Source of the DNA: UBA7803 sp034522075
GTDB lineage: Bacteria; Pseudomonadota; Gammaproteobacteria; Pseudomonadales; Azotimanducaceae
DNA: 64,000 nucleotides
Direction: 5' to 3'
Assembly (NCBI GenBank): GCA_034522075.1
Contig: JAXHLO010000006.1
Location: forward strand, 62,001 to 126,000
Below, one piece after another: positions 1 through 7,488 of the stretch. Within the stretch, counting starts at the first letter, position 1, and the number at the start of each line of letters is the position of its first letter. The position numbers and the translations under genes are program-made. The notes beneath the pieces are model-generated. The model did no database searches. It saw only the letters and a program-made list of their open reading frames with translations, and was not told the origin of the DNA.

Positions 1-54
1 CCGGCAAAGGTCTATATTGCGCCTCGGCACAGCCGATTGAAAAGCAGGAGCCAT

Positions 55-570
55 GTGACCCGCGCCTCGAATATCGACAAAGCCGCCCTGTTCTCTGTAT
101 TACCACGGCTGAGGAAGTTCGCCTATTCCCTGACAGGAAACCTGCCGGATGCCGACGACTTGCTGCAGAACACCGTGGAACGGGCCCTGACCCGCAATCC
201 GCCGCAGGAGGACGCGGAGGCGCTGGCCCGCTGGCTGTTCACCGTCTGCCGGAATCTCTGGGTGGACGAGATCCGGGCCCGCAAGGTACGCGGTCTCGAC
301 GACCCCGCGCCGGCGGACGTGGAAGCCCAGGGCAGCGACGGCGAGCCGGAGCTCATGGGCGTCCTGCAGGCCCGCGAGCTCGAGCAGGCCATGCAGTCGC
401 TGAGCGAGGACCACCGGGTGATTCTGATGCTGGTGGCCGTGGAGGGGTATTCCTACCGGGAAGCAGCCGAGCTGCTGGATGTGCCGGTCGGCACGGTGAT
501 GAGCCGCCTGGCACGGGCCCGCAGCCAGCTCGCGGAGAGTCTTGGGGACGGGAATAATTCACCACCCTGA
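55..570 (+). CDS. ECF-type RNA polymerase sigma factor
   Basis: A small sigma-70 factor of the extracytoplasmic-function type, which would direct RNA polymerase to a dedicated stress regulon. Region 2 spans about residues 14-80 and contains DADDLLQNT. Region 4 spans about 115-165 and ends in a helix-turn-helix (YREAAELLDVPVGTVMSRL). At 171 residues the length is normal and there are no extra domains. GTG at 55 is chosen because AGGAG sits at 46-50. The ATG at 53 is followed at once by TGA, and the TTG at 37 has no ribosome site. A TATATT at 12-17 could be a -10 element. The likely anti-sigma gene starts 80 bases downstream. Target promoters and signal cannot be read from this window. Confidence 0.93.
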   Translation: MTRASNIDKAALFSVLPRLRKFAYSLTGNLPDADDLLQNTVERALTRNPPQEDAEALARWLFTVCRNLWVDEIRARKVRGLDDPAPADVEAQGSDGEPELMGVLQARELEQAMQSLSEDHRVILMLVAVEGYSYREAAELLDVPVGTVMSRLARARSQLAESLGDGNNSPP

Positions 571-650
571 AGCGTCATCAAGGGTAGAGCAACCTGGCCT
601 GGCTGTGACAGCGGCGAAGGCCCAAATCCACTGTCGACGAGCCTCGCACC

Positions 651-1430
651 ATGAGCCAAAGACACGACACAGCTACCACGGATGAGGAACTCTCGGCGCT
701 GCTGGATGGTGAGCTGAATGCCGCCCGTGCCCGGGAAATCAAGGCCCGAATGGCCGCCGATCCGGCACTGGCAAGACGCTATGCTGCGCTCGCTCAGGCA
801 GACAGCCAGTTCCAGGCCGCCGCACGGGGCCTGGACCGTGTGCCGCTGCCGGACAGCATCCTGGCACTGCTCGACGAGCAGGACCAGTCGCCGCCGGACA
901 ACATAAGGACTCTGCAGCCGCGGCGCGCAGGCTCCTGGGTATCCGGGGTCGAAGCGCTGCCTCTGGCTCTGGCGGCAAGTCTCGCGCTGGTGGTGGGTTT
1001 CCTGGCCGCGCTGCTGGTGGGCCCGGTAAGACAGGACAGCACAATGGCGCCGGCTGGGCTGCTCACCGCGCAGATAACACCCGCGACGCCATTGCACACC
1101 GTGCTGCAGACTCAGCCCAGCGGCACGGTGGTGCAGGTGAACGGCATGGACGTGGTGGCGGTCCAGACCTTCGAGACACAAGGAGGAATCCTCTGTCGGG
1201 AGGTCCACGCACGCAGCTCACAGGGCCGGACCCTGGCGCTGGCCTGCCGTGAAGACAGCGGCTGGCTGCTGCGCACTACGGAGTTTCTGCCGTCTGAGGA
1301 ATCCGCCGGCTACCAGACCGCCAGCAGCACAGCTTCCGCCGTGGCGGCTGCCGTGGCACGCCTCAAACAGGGTGCCGCCCTGAACATGGAAGCTGAGGCC
1401 GCATTGCTGGAGCGCTGGTCACAGCGTTGA
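651..1430 (+). CDS. membrane anti-sigma factor
   Basis: Probable partner that holds the upstream ECF sigma factor inactive at the inner membrane. The N-terminal cytoplasmic part (ELSALLDGELNAARA, about residues 13-60) is an acidic and basic helical sigma-binding domain of the RseA/anti-sigma type. One membrane helix lies at about residues 103-124. The remaining roughly 130 residues would be periplasmic and contain two cysteines (in GILCRE and LALACRED), which could form a disulfide. No zinc-binding HxxxCxxC motif is visible, so it is not a ZAS-type anti-sigma. The role is inferred from gene order and topology; sequence similarity outside the N-terminus is weak to the eye. Confidence 0.78.
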   Translation: MSQRHDTATTDEELSALLDGELNAARAREIKARMAADPALARRYAALAQADSQFQAAARGLDRVPLPDSILALLDEQDQSPPDNIRTLQPRRAGSWVSGVEALPLALAASLALVVGFLAALLVGPVRQDSTMAPAGLLTAQITPATPLHTVLQTQPSGTVVQVNGMDVVAVQTFETQGGILCREVHARSSQGRTLALACREDSGWLLRTTEFLPSEESAGYQTASSTASAVAAAVARLKQGAALNMEAEAALLERWSQR

Positions 1431-1444
1431 CGGTCTGCCGCGCC

Positions 1445-2407
1445 TCACGAAGTAACGATGGCTTTGCCGATCACCTGCCGATCCTGGATCAGCTTCAACG
1501 CATCGGCGGTCTGCTCCAGCGGCAAGCGGTGGGAGATGTAGGGGTTGATTCGACCGGACGCCAGCCAGGCGAGCAGCACGGCGGAGTTGCGCGCCGCCCA
1601 GGCGGGATCGTGGCGCTGCAGGGCACCCACGGTGTAGCCGATGACCTCGGCGTCCTTGATGAGCAGGTGGTTGGTCTTGGCCAGAGCGGCGCGGCCGCTG
1701 GTGAAGCCGACGATGAGGATGCGGCCGAAAGGCGCAACACAGCGCATGGATTCGTCGAACACATCGCCGCCCACCGGATCATAGATCACGTCGGCGCCCC
1801 GGCCCCCGGTGAGCTCCTTGACCTGCTCACGGAAGCCCTGGGTGTAATCGATGACGTGGTCGGCACCCATCTGTTGTGCGATCGCGCGCTTCTCGGCGGT
1901 GCTGGCCGTGGCGATCACCGTAGCTCCCATGAGCTTGCCCACATCCACGGCCGCCAGCCCCACGCCGCCCGCCGCACCATGCACCAGCAGGACATCGCCG
2001 CCCTGCAGGCGGCCGCGCTGCAGCCCATAGAGCGCGGTGGCATAGTTGGCACGAAAGGCCGCCGCGGCGCCGAACTCCACCGAGTCGGGCAGCCGGGTGG
2101 CGCGCTCGGCGGCCACCACCACCTGCTCGATGCAGCCGCCCGGACACAGCACCCTGTCACCCACGGTGAAATTGCGCACGCCGTCACCCACTTCGAGCAC
2201 GGTGCCGGCTCCCTCGCCGCCCACCACGAAAGGCAGGTCCGGTTTCACCTGGTATTCACCGGCGATCATCAATACGTCCGTAAAGGCCACGCCGCGGGCG
2301 GCCAGGGCTACCTTGATTTCGCCGGGGGCGGGCGCCGGCGGCGGCGCGACTTCTTTGACCACCAGATCGTCCGGCCCGCCCAGTCTTTCGCAGAAAACAC
2401 CCTTCAT
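1445..2407 (-). CDS. zinc-free quinone oxidoreductase (MDR family)
   Basis: Medium-chain NADPH:quinone oxidoreductase-like protein of 320 residues, probably reducing quinones or enoyl/alkenal substrates with NADPH in the cytoplasm. The Rossmann fold is marked by VHGAAGGVGLAAVDVGK (about residue 145) and GADVIYDPVGGDVFDE. The cysteines and histidines that bind zinc in alcohol dehydrogenases are absent. ATG at 2407 is chosen over an upstream alternative because GGGAG precedes it. It converges with the anti-sigma gene, 14 bases away. The true substrate is unknown. Confidence 0.88.
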   Translation of the reverse strand: MKGVFCERLGGPDDLVVKEVAPPPAPAPGEIKVALAARGVAFTDVLMIAGEYQVKPDLPFVVGGEGAGTVLEVGDGVRNFTVGDRVLCPGGCIEQVVVAAERATRLPDSVEFGAAAAFRANYATALYGLQRGRLQGGDVLLVHGAAGGVGLAAVDVGKLMGATVIATASTAEKRAIAQQMGADHVIDYTQGFREQVKELTGGRGADVIYDPVGGDVFDESMRCVAPFGRILIVGFTSGRAALAKTNHLLIKDAEVIGYTVGALQRHDPAWAARNSAVLLAWLASGRINPYISHRLPLEQTADALKLIQDRQVIGKAIVTS

Positions 2408-2463
2408 GACAGCTCCCCGGCGCAAAGGCTGCAGAGCGTACCATTTTCGCCCAACAGGGCGTA

Positions 2464-3411
2464 TCAGGGGTGGTGGCGCAGCTCCCAGCAGCGATGTATG
2501 CGCGGGTTGCGGGCAAAGTCCGGATCCAGCGTGTCGCGGGTGATTTCCCGGATCCGGGCGAAGCCGGCAACCTCGGGCTCGTCGAGGCGAAAGCGGCGGA
2601 AGTTGTTGGAGAACAGCAGCAGCCCGCCCGCTGCCAGCCGCTGCATGGCCAGGGACAACAACTGCACGTGCTCGCGCTGCACGTCGAAGTCGTCGGCGCG
2701 CTTGGAGTTGGAGAAAGTGGGCGGGTCGCAGAAGATCAGATCGTAGCGGCCGCGGTCACGGCGCAGCCAGGTCATCACATCGGCCTGCACCAGCGCGTGG
2801 CGCTGGGGGTCCAGACCGTTCAACCGCAGATTTCGTTCAGCCCATGCCAGATAGGTGGCGGAAAGATCCACGCTGGTGGAACCCGCGGCGCCGCCGGCAG
2901 CGGCATGCACGGTGGCCGCCGCCGTATAGCAGAACAGATTCAGCATGTTCCTGCCGGCTGCTTCGCGGCCCAGGCGTAACCGCACCGGGCGATGGTCGAG
3001 AAACAGCCCCGTATCCAGATAGTCGAACAGATTCACCTCGAGCAGCACCGGCCCTTCCCGTACCACCACGGCCTCGCCGCGGCTGGCCATGCGCCCGTAT
3101 TTGCTGCCGCCCTTGCCCTTCGCCCGGGTCTTCAAGGCTACCCGGCCCGCATCGAGTTCGAACACCGTCTGCACGGCATCGAGCAGTTCACCGAGACGCT
3201 GCTCGGCCACCTCACCCGGGATGCTGGCCGGCGCCTGATATTCCTGGACGTGGGCAAAGCGCCGCGCGGCGCCCCGGGCTTCCTCATAGAGATCCACCGC
3301 CGCGGCATATTCCGGCAGATCGGCATCGTAGACGCGAAAACAGGACACCGCCTGACGCCGGCACCAGTTGCGCAGGTGCCTGCGGTTCTTGCGCAGGCGA
3401 TTGGCCACCAT
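2464..3411 (-). CDS. class I SAM-dependent rRNA methyltransferase, RlmK-like
   Basis: Resembles the C-terminal half of E. coli RlmKL, the domain that makes m7G2069 in 23S rRNA. It has a SAM-binding segment (NLFCYTAAATVHAA, about residue 155), the acidic loop SVDLSATYL, and the base-flipping motif FCDPPTFSNSKR. Here it stands alone: there is no THUMP/RlmL half in front of it or nearby. ATG at 3411 is used because GGAG sits six bases upstream; a GTG at 3450 lacks a ribosome site. It could be a true RlmK separated from RlmL, or a related m5C-type RlmI paralogue, but the RlmI PUA domain is not seen. Confidence 0.8.
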   Translation of the reverse strand: MVANRLRKNRRHLRNWCRRQAVSCFRVYDADLPEYAAAVDLYEEARGAARRFAHVQEYQAPASIPGEVAEQRLGELLDAVQTVFELDAGRVALKTRAKGKGGSKYGRMASRGEAVVVREGPVLLEVNLFDYLDTGLFLDHRPVRLRLGREAAGRNMLNLFCYTAAATVHAAAGGAAGSTSVDLSATYLAWAERNLRLNGLDPQRHALVQADVMTWLRRDRGRYDLIFCDPPTFSNSKRADDFDVQREHVQLLSLAMQRLAAGGLLLFSNNFRRFRLDEPEVAGFARIREITRDTLDPDFARNPRIHRCWELRHHP

Positions 3412-3460
3412 GGTGGCTCCGGCAGACAATGAAATCGGCGGGTCGGACACGGCCGGAAGA

Positions 3461-4246
3461 CTAGCCGAGCGCCGCGTCGAGCAGAAGCATCACCGCGAAT
3501 CCGCCCATGAGAGACAAGGTAGCCACGTGCTGCAGGCCGGAGCGATGCGTCTCGGGGATGATCTCGTCACTGATGATGAAGATCATGGCACCGGCCGCCA
3601 TCGCCATGACCGGAGCCAGCAGCAACTCGGCGAGCCAGACCGCAGAACCACCTGCCAGGCCGCCCACCGGCTCCACCAGACCCGTGAGGCTCGCCACCAG
3701 GAATGCCTGCAGCCGCGAATAGCCGGCGGAGGCCAGGGACACCGCCACGGCCAGGCCTTCGGGAACATTCTGCAGGCCGATCCCTACGGCCAGCGGCAGA
3801 CCGGCAGATACGTCGCCATGGGCGAAGCCCACGCCCACGGCCATACCTTCCGGAAAGTTATGCAGCGATATGGCGATGACGAACAGCCAGATCCGCTGCA
3901 GATGGGCGGCAGACGGACCTTCGCGGCCGGTGTGGAAGTGTTCGTGGGGAATGCGGTCATGCAGCAGGTGCAACCCGTAGCCGCCGGCCAGCAGACCGGC
4001 AACCACCAGCAGCATGCCCGTCACCGGGCCGTGGAGCTGTTCGGAAGCCAGGGCGATGGCGGGCTGCAGCAGGGCAAAGAACGACGCAGCCAGCATGACG
4101 CCGGCCGCAGCACTCAACAGGATGTTCTCGGTTCGGGGGTGCAACTTGCGCGCGGTGAAAATTGCCAGGGCGCCGACGCTGGTGCCGAGCCCGGCAGCGA
4201 AGCTGGCGTAAAGCGCCAGTAGAACCGTATCCAGCCCCGGCGTCAT
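3461..4246 (-). CDS. ZIP-family divalent metal transporter
   Basis: Inner-membrane importer of the ZIP/ZupT family (zinc, iron or other divalent metals). About eight membrane helices can be traced. The two metal-binding helix motifs are intact: HNFPEG in the fourth helix and QNVPEG in the fifth. A histidine-containing loop (PHEHFHTG) precedes them. Its 261 residues are typical. The gene overlaps the end of yceH by four bases (ATGA), so it is probably co-translated with it. No Zur or Fur box was recognised upstream. Confidence 0.9.
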   Translation of the reverse strand: MTPGLDTVLLALYASFAAGLGTSVGALAIFTARKLHPRTENILLSAAAGVMLAASFFALLQPAIALASEQLHGPVTGMLLVVAGLLAGGYGLHLLHDRIPHEHFHTGREGPSAAHLQRIWLFVIAISLHNFPEGMAVGVGFAHGDVSAGLPLAVGIGLQNVPEGLAVAVSLASAGYSRLQAFLVASLTGLVEPVGGLAGGSAVWLAELLLAPVMAMAAGAMIFIISDEIIPETHRSGLQHVATLSLMGGFAVMLLLDAALG

Positions 4247-4926
4247 GGGTCGCCGCTGGAGGAGCCGGATCCGGCGACGCCGGCCAGAACCCGTTCCAGA
4301 TCGGCAACCCGCTGCTCGAGGCGCGTCACCCGCTCGGCCAGATCCTCGCCGGGGGCAGGCGCAGCGGCCGCCCGCCGGCTGGTCGTTTCATGGTCGGCAG
4401 CCGGAGCATCCGGCGTTGCCGCGCCGAACAGATGCGTATAACGGATCTCGCGGCGCCCCGGCTGCCGGGCCAGGGGCGCAACGAACGGCCCCTGCTCGTA
4501 GTGCCGCAGGGCCTCCAGCGTATCCTCCACCTCGTCCACCTGAGCAAAGGCGTACATGCGCCCGGCGCGGCTTCTGAGTTCGCCGGGGGTCTGCGGACCG
4601 CGCAGCAACAGCAGGCACACCACCGCGCGCTCGGCCCCGCTGAAGCGAAAGTCGCCGATCTCGTCATTGAACAGACGGTAATGGTATTTGGCCACGCGGG
4701 CGCCGAAGGTGGATTTCTCGCGAACCAGATAGCGGCTCTGCAACCGCTCCAGCGCGTCCACCACCTCGCGCTCGGCAAGATCCATCACCGGCTCCCGGCT
4801 GCTCTTCTGATTGCAGGCATTGACCAGCGCGTTCAGCGACAGCGGGTAATGCTCCGGCGTAATCATGGATTTCTCCATGAGGCTGCCGATCACCCGGGCT
4901 TCGATGGGGTCGAGCTCTATGTTCAT
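4243..4926 (-). CDS. yceH: YceH family (DUF480/UPF0502) protein
   Basis: Conserved proteobacterial protein of unknown function built from two winged-helix domains (about residues 5-90 and 95-175). Recognised by LDPIEARVIGSLMEKS, the TPEHYPLSLNALVNACNQ stretch and RLQSRYLVREKS. The last 50 residues differ from the core: an alanine-rich linker followed by a short coiled coil (LAERVTRLEQRVADLERVLAG), as in many family members. It is first in an overlapping pair with the ZIP transporter gene. A long hairpin lies just upstream at 4943-4989. Confidence 0.93.
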   Translation of the reverse strand: MNIELDPIEARVIGSLMEKSMITPEHYPLSLNALVNACNQKSSREPVMDLAEREVVDALERLQSRYLVREKSTFGARVAKYHYRLFNDEIGDFRFSGAERAVVCLLLLRGPQTPGELRSRAGRMYAFAQVDEVEDTLEALRHYEQGPFVAPLARQPGRREIRYTHLFGAATPDAPAADHETTSRRAAAAPAPGEDLAERVTRLEQRVADLERVLAGVAGSGSSSGDP

Positions 4927-4942
4927 GGCGCCGCATTCCTGG

Positions 4943-4989
4943 ACGGGTGGGCAAGTTAACCCCGCCGCGGGGTTATGTCACCCACCCGT
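4943..4989. terminator. long two-tier hairpin between lipoprotein gene and yceH
   Basis: Outer arms ACGGGTGGG (4943-4951) and CCCACCCGT (4981-4989) pair perfectly. Inner arms TAACCCC (4957-4963) and GGGGTTA (4969-4975) also pair. It starts 24 bases after the lipoprotein stop codon and ends 17 bases before the yceH start, so it may end transcription of the first gene. There is no T run on the downstream side, so intrinsic termination would be weak. A regulatory or mRNA-stability role is equally possible. Confidence 0.55.
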
Positions 4990-5012
4990 TCAGCGTGCAG
5001 CACAGGCCTGGA

Positions 5013-7220
5013 TCAGTTGACCGTTTTGACCACTTCGTTGGAGTAAGCGCTCTCGTTGCCTTCAGCATCGATGGCCGTCATGGCGAAGTAGTAAGAACCG
5101 GACGACAGACTCAACGAATGGCTCGAGCCGCCGGCGGCAATGTCCAGCGTGTCGGTGTAGCTGCGGCTGGTCATGCCGTAGTGGATCCGGTAGCCGTCCA
5201 GATCCGTCAGCTCGCTGCCGTCGGTGTTCTCCGTCGGCGCCTGCCACTCCAGTTCCACCTGGCCATTGATGGACACGGAAATCATGGCCATGGCATTGCC
5301 GCCGTCCCCACTGCAGTTTATCGAGAACGTGGTCTGCTCGGTGAGCGGGCCGACGCTCTCGTTGCCGCTCACCGGCCGGCTGCCGCTCCAGCCGCCGCTG
5401 GCGCTGCAGGTATCCGCGTCCGAGGAATTCCAGCTCAGTTGAGCCGAGTCGCCGCTGTCGATGACGCTGGCGGCGGCCTGCAGATCAACGGTGGGCTCCG
5501 GGGGCGGATCCTCCACATCGACACTGACGCTGTCGCTGACGGAACCGCCGTCGCCGCTGCAGCTCAACGTGAAGGTGGTGGCCGCATCGATGGGACCCAC
5601 GGTCGCCGAGCCGCTGGTGGCGCGGCCGCCGCTCCAGCCGCCACTGGCGCTGCAGGTGCCGGCATCGCTGGAAGACCAGTTCAAGGTGGTGTCGCCGCCG
5701 CGCAGTACCACACTGTCGTTGACCGACAGGGTCAAGGTCGGGGCCGGAGCCGGCTCGGGCTCGGGCTGGGGTTCAGGCTCGGGCTCGGGCTCGGGCTGAG
5801 GTTCGGGTTCGGGTTCGGGTTCGGGTTCGGGTTCGGGTTCGGGTTGAGGTTCGGGCTCAGGTGCCCCTTCCACGGTCACCGTCAGATCGCGCCGGGCGGT
5901 GCCGCCCAGTCCCACGCAGGCCAGCGCAAAATCGGTGGTCTGCGACAGCGACCCGGTGCGCATGGCACCCTCGAGGGCAACGCTGCCGTCCCAGCCGCCC
6001 GAGGCCGTGCACCAATCGGCGTTACTGCTCGCCCAGGACAGGGTGGTGGTATCGCCGTCGCCGACCTGCGCAGGGTCCGCCGCCAGGGAAATGACCGGTC
6101 GGCTGGCCGTGTCAAGCTGCACACGCCGGTCGGCAAGCTCCGCCAGCGTGGTCTCGTCGGCCAGGGCCAGATTCCCGGCGAAGGCATTGATGTCACCTTG
6201 CAGTGCCGGCGTCAGAGCCGTGTTCACCAGGCCGGCCACCTCCCCCGGGGCAACTCCGTCCAATGCCAGTGTGAGCCGGGCCAGGGCATCCTCGGCGGCT
6301 GCCGCCTGAAACACCATCATCAGCGCTACAGCCTGATCCCGTGCGGACGCGGTGACCGGCACCTGCTCCACCGCCGGATCGGCAAACTCGGGCATGATGG
6401 TACGGATGGATTCGTTCATGCGGCTGACCGCCGAAGAGCCGTCCACCTCGAGCCGACCGGCCAGGGTTTCCAACCGGACCGCGAGTTCCTGGCTCTTGAA
6501 GGTCAGGACCAGGCGCGGGTCAACCGGGGCACCGCTGCCGGTGGCTTGGCGGCCCACGAGATCACAGGCGATCTGCTCGATGACCGCGTCACCGTCGGCC
6601 GGGCTGCCGGCGTTGGAAAGGGCCTGCACGGTGCGACGCACGACTTCACCCAGCGCTTCGTTGGCCAGCACGACGGCTTCAATGTTGGCACGGGTAACCG
6701 GCTCGCTCATGGGATCCGTCACCAGAGCCGGATCGAGCCCCATGGAGAGTTCCTCGCGCACACGCTGCCAGGCCTGCTGGAGATTTTCCGCAGTGAGCCC
6801 GTCAGCAGCGCACTGGGCGCCGCGCACGGCTACCGTGCTCAGCGGCGACAGGTTGACCGTGCGCGCGCCTGTTTCCAGGGCTGCACCCAACAGGGTGAAA
6901 TCCAGTGCCCGGCCGGTAACCAGGTCGGTGCCGCCGCTGGCGGTGACCAGCACCGGCAATGCGGCGTCCGCCGGCAGGCTGAGCTCGTAGTTGGCGAACG
7001 CATCACTGCTGTGCTGCTCCAGCAGCTCGCCCTGGGCATCGGTGACCCGCATTTGTGCATCGACCACCGGGCCGTCACCGACACTGCCGCTCAGACTGAT
7101 GGGGTCATCCGGGGTGCCGCTGGAATCGTCGGTGTTTTCCGATGAGCTGCCGCTGCAGGCGGCGAGCAGGAAAGAAAGGACAACGACGAATCCACTTCGG
7201 CGGATACGCAATGCGGGCAT
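5013..7220 (-). CDS. large lipoprotein with Ig-like repeats, Glu-Pro linker and fibronectin III end
   Basis: Secreted lipoprotein of 735 residues with no recognised function. The signal peptide ends in a lipobox with the lipidated Cys at residue 22 (FLLAAC). After a roughly 370-residue helical N-terminal part come three related beta domains of about 75 residues. Each carries a W-S/A-SS-x-A-x2-C-[ST]ASGGW motif and a second Cys about 35 residues on, so a disulfide per domain is likely. A 40-residue linker of PEPEPQ repeats separates the first from the second. The C-terminus (about 655-735) looks like a fibronectin type III domain. ATG at 7220 is chosen because it gives the signal peptide. Domain style suggests surface display and adhesion or carbohydrate binding, but this is inference. 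Confidence 0.82.
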   Translation of the reverse strand: MPALRIRRSGFVVVLSFLLAACSGSSSENTDDSSGTPDDPISLSGSVGDGPVVDAQMRVTDAQGELLEQHSSDAFANYELSLPADAALPVLVTASGGTDLVTGRALDFTLLGAALETGARTVNLSPLSTVAVRGAQCAADGLTAENLQQAWQRVREELSMGLDPALVTDPMSEPVTRANIEAVVLANEALGEVVRRTVQALSNAGSPADGDAVIEQIACDLVGRQATGSGAPVDPRLVLTFKSQELAVRLETLAGRLEVDGSSAVSRMNESIRTIMPEFADPAVEQVPVTASARDQAVALMMVFQAAAAEDALARLTLALDGVAPGEVAGLVNTALTPALQGDINAFAGNLALADETTLAELADRRVQLDTASRPVISLAADPAQVGDGDTTTLSWASSNADWCTASGGWDGSVALEGAMRTGSLSQTTDFALACVGLGGTARRDLTVTVEGAPEPEPQPEPEPEPEPEPEPEPQPEPEPEPEPQPEPEPAPAPTLTLSVNDSVVLRGGDTTLNWSSSDAGTCSASGGWSGGRATSGSATVGPIDAATTFTLSCSGDGGSVSDSVSVDVEDPPPEPTVDLQAAASVIDSGDSAQLSWNSSDADTCSASGGWSGSRPVSGNESVGPLTEQTTFSINCSGDGGNAMAMISVSINGQVELEWQAPTENTDGSELTDLDGYRIHYGMTSRSYTDTLDIAAGGSSHSLSLSSGSYYFAMTAIDAEGNESAYSNEVVKTVN
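5745..5863. repeat. hexanucleotide tandem repeat encoding a Pro-Glu linker
   Basis: Tandem 6-base units (GGTTCG or GGCTCG on the plus strand) run for about 115 bases inside the lipoprotein gene. On the coding strand they encode alternating Pro and Glu with occasional Gln. The unit is a multiple of three, so gain or loss of copies would change linker length without breaking the frame. Confidence 0.9.
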
Positions 7221-7488
7221 GGGAAACGGCTCCGTTGGGGCTGGGTACTGGCCACACCGGCGCCAATGGGATGCCGGCTGGATTTGTAAGAAATTGTATG
7301 GATCCGGTAAGGAATTCCCGTGACGGGCTTGGCACTCGGTCGCGGGCATGCGCGCAGCGCGACTCGAGCGCACAACGCCAGTCCTCAATTCCGCTGATCG
7401 CCGTGGAAATTCGAATCTGCAGACGCTAATAGCGCCCTGACGGGTGCGGCGGACCTGACGTAGTGGCCAGAACACAGGTCCATGGGCG

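Noticed and set aside
5745..5863. Short regular repeats as a possible CRISPR-like array
   Set aside because: Units are 6 bases without spacers and are in frame within a coding gene; no cas genes.
4947..7145. Very long open frame on the plus strand (over 700 codons) opposite the Ig-repeat lipoprotein, including a glycine/phenylalanine-rich run
   Set aside because: It is the antisense reading of the lipoprotein's PEP-repeat gene. High GC and the 6-base repeat keep it open; its content is low-complexity with no domain.
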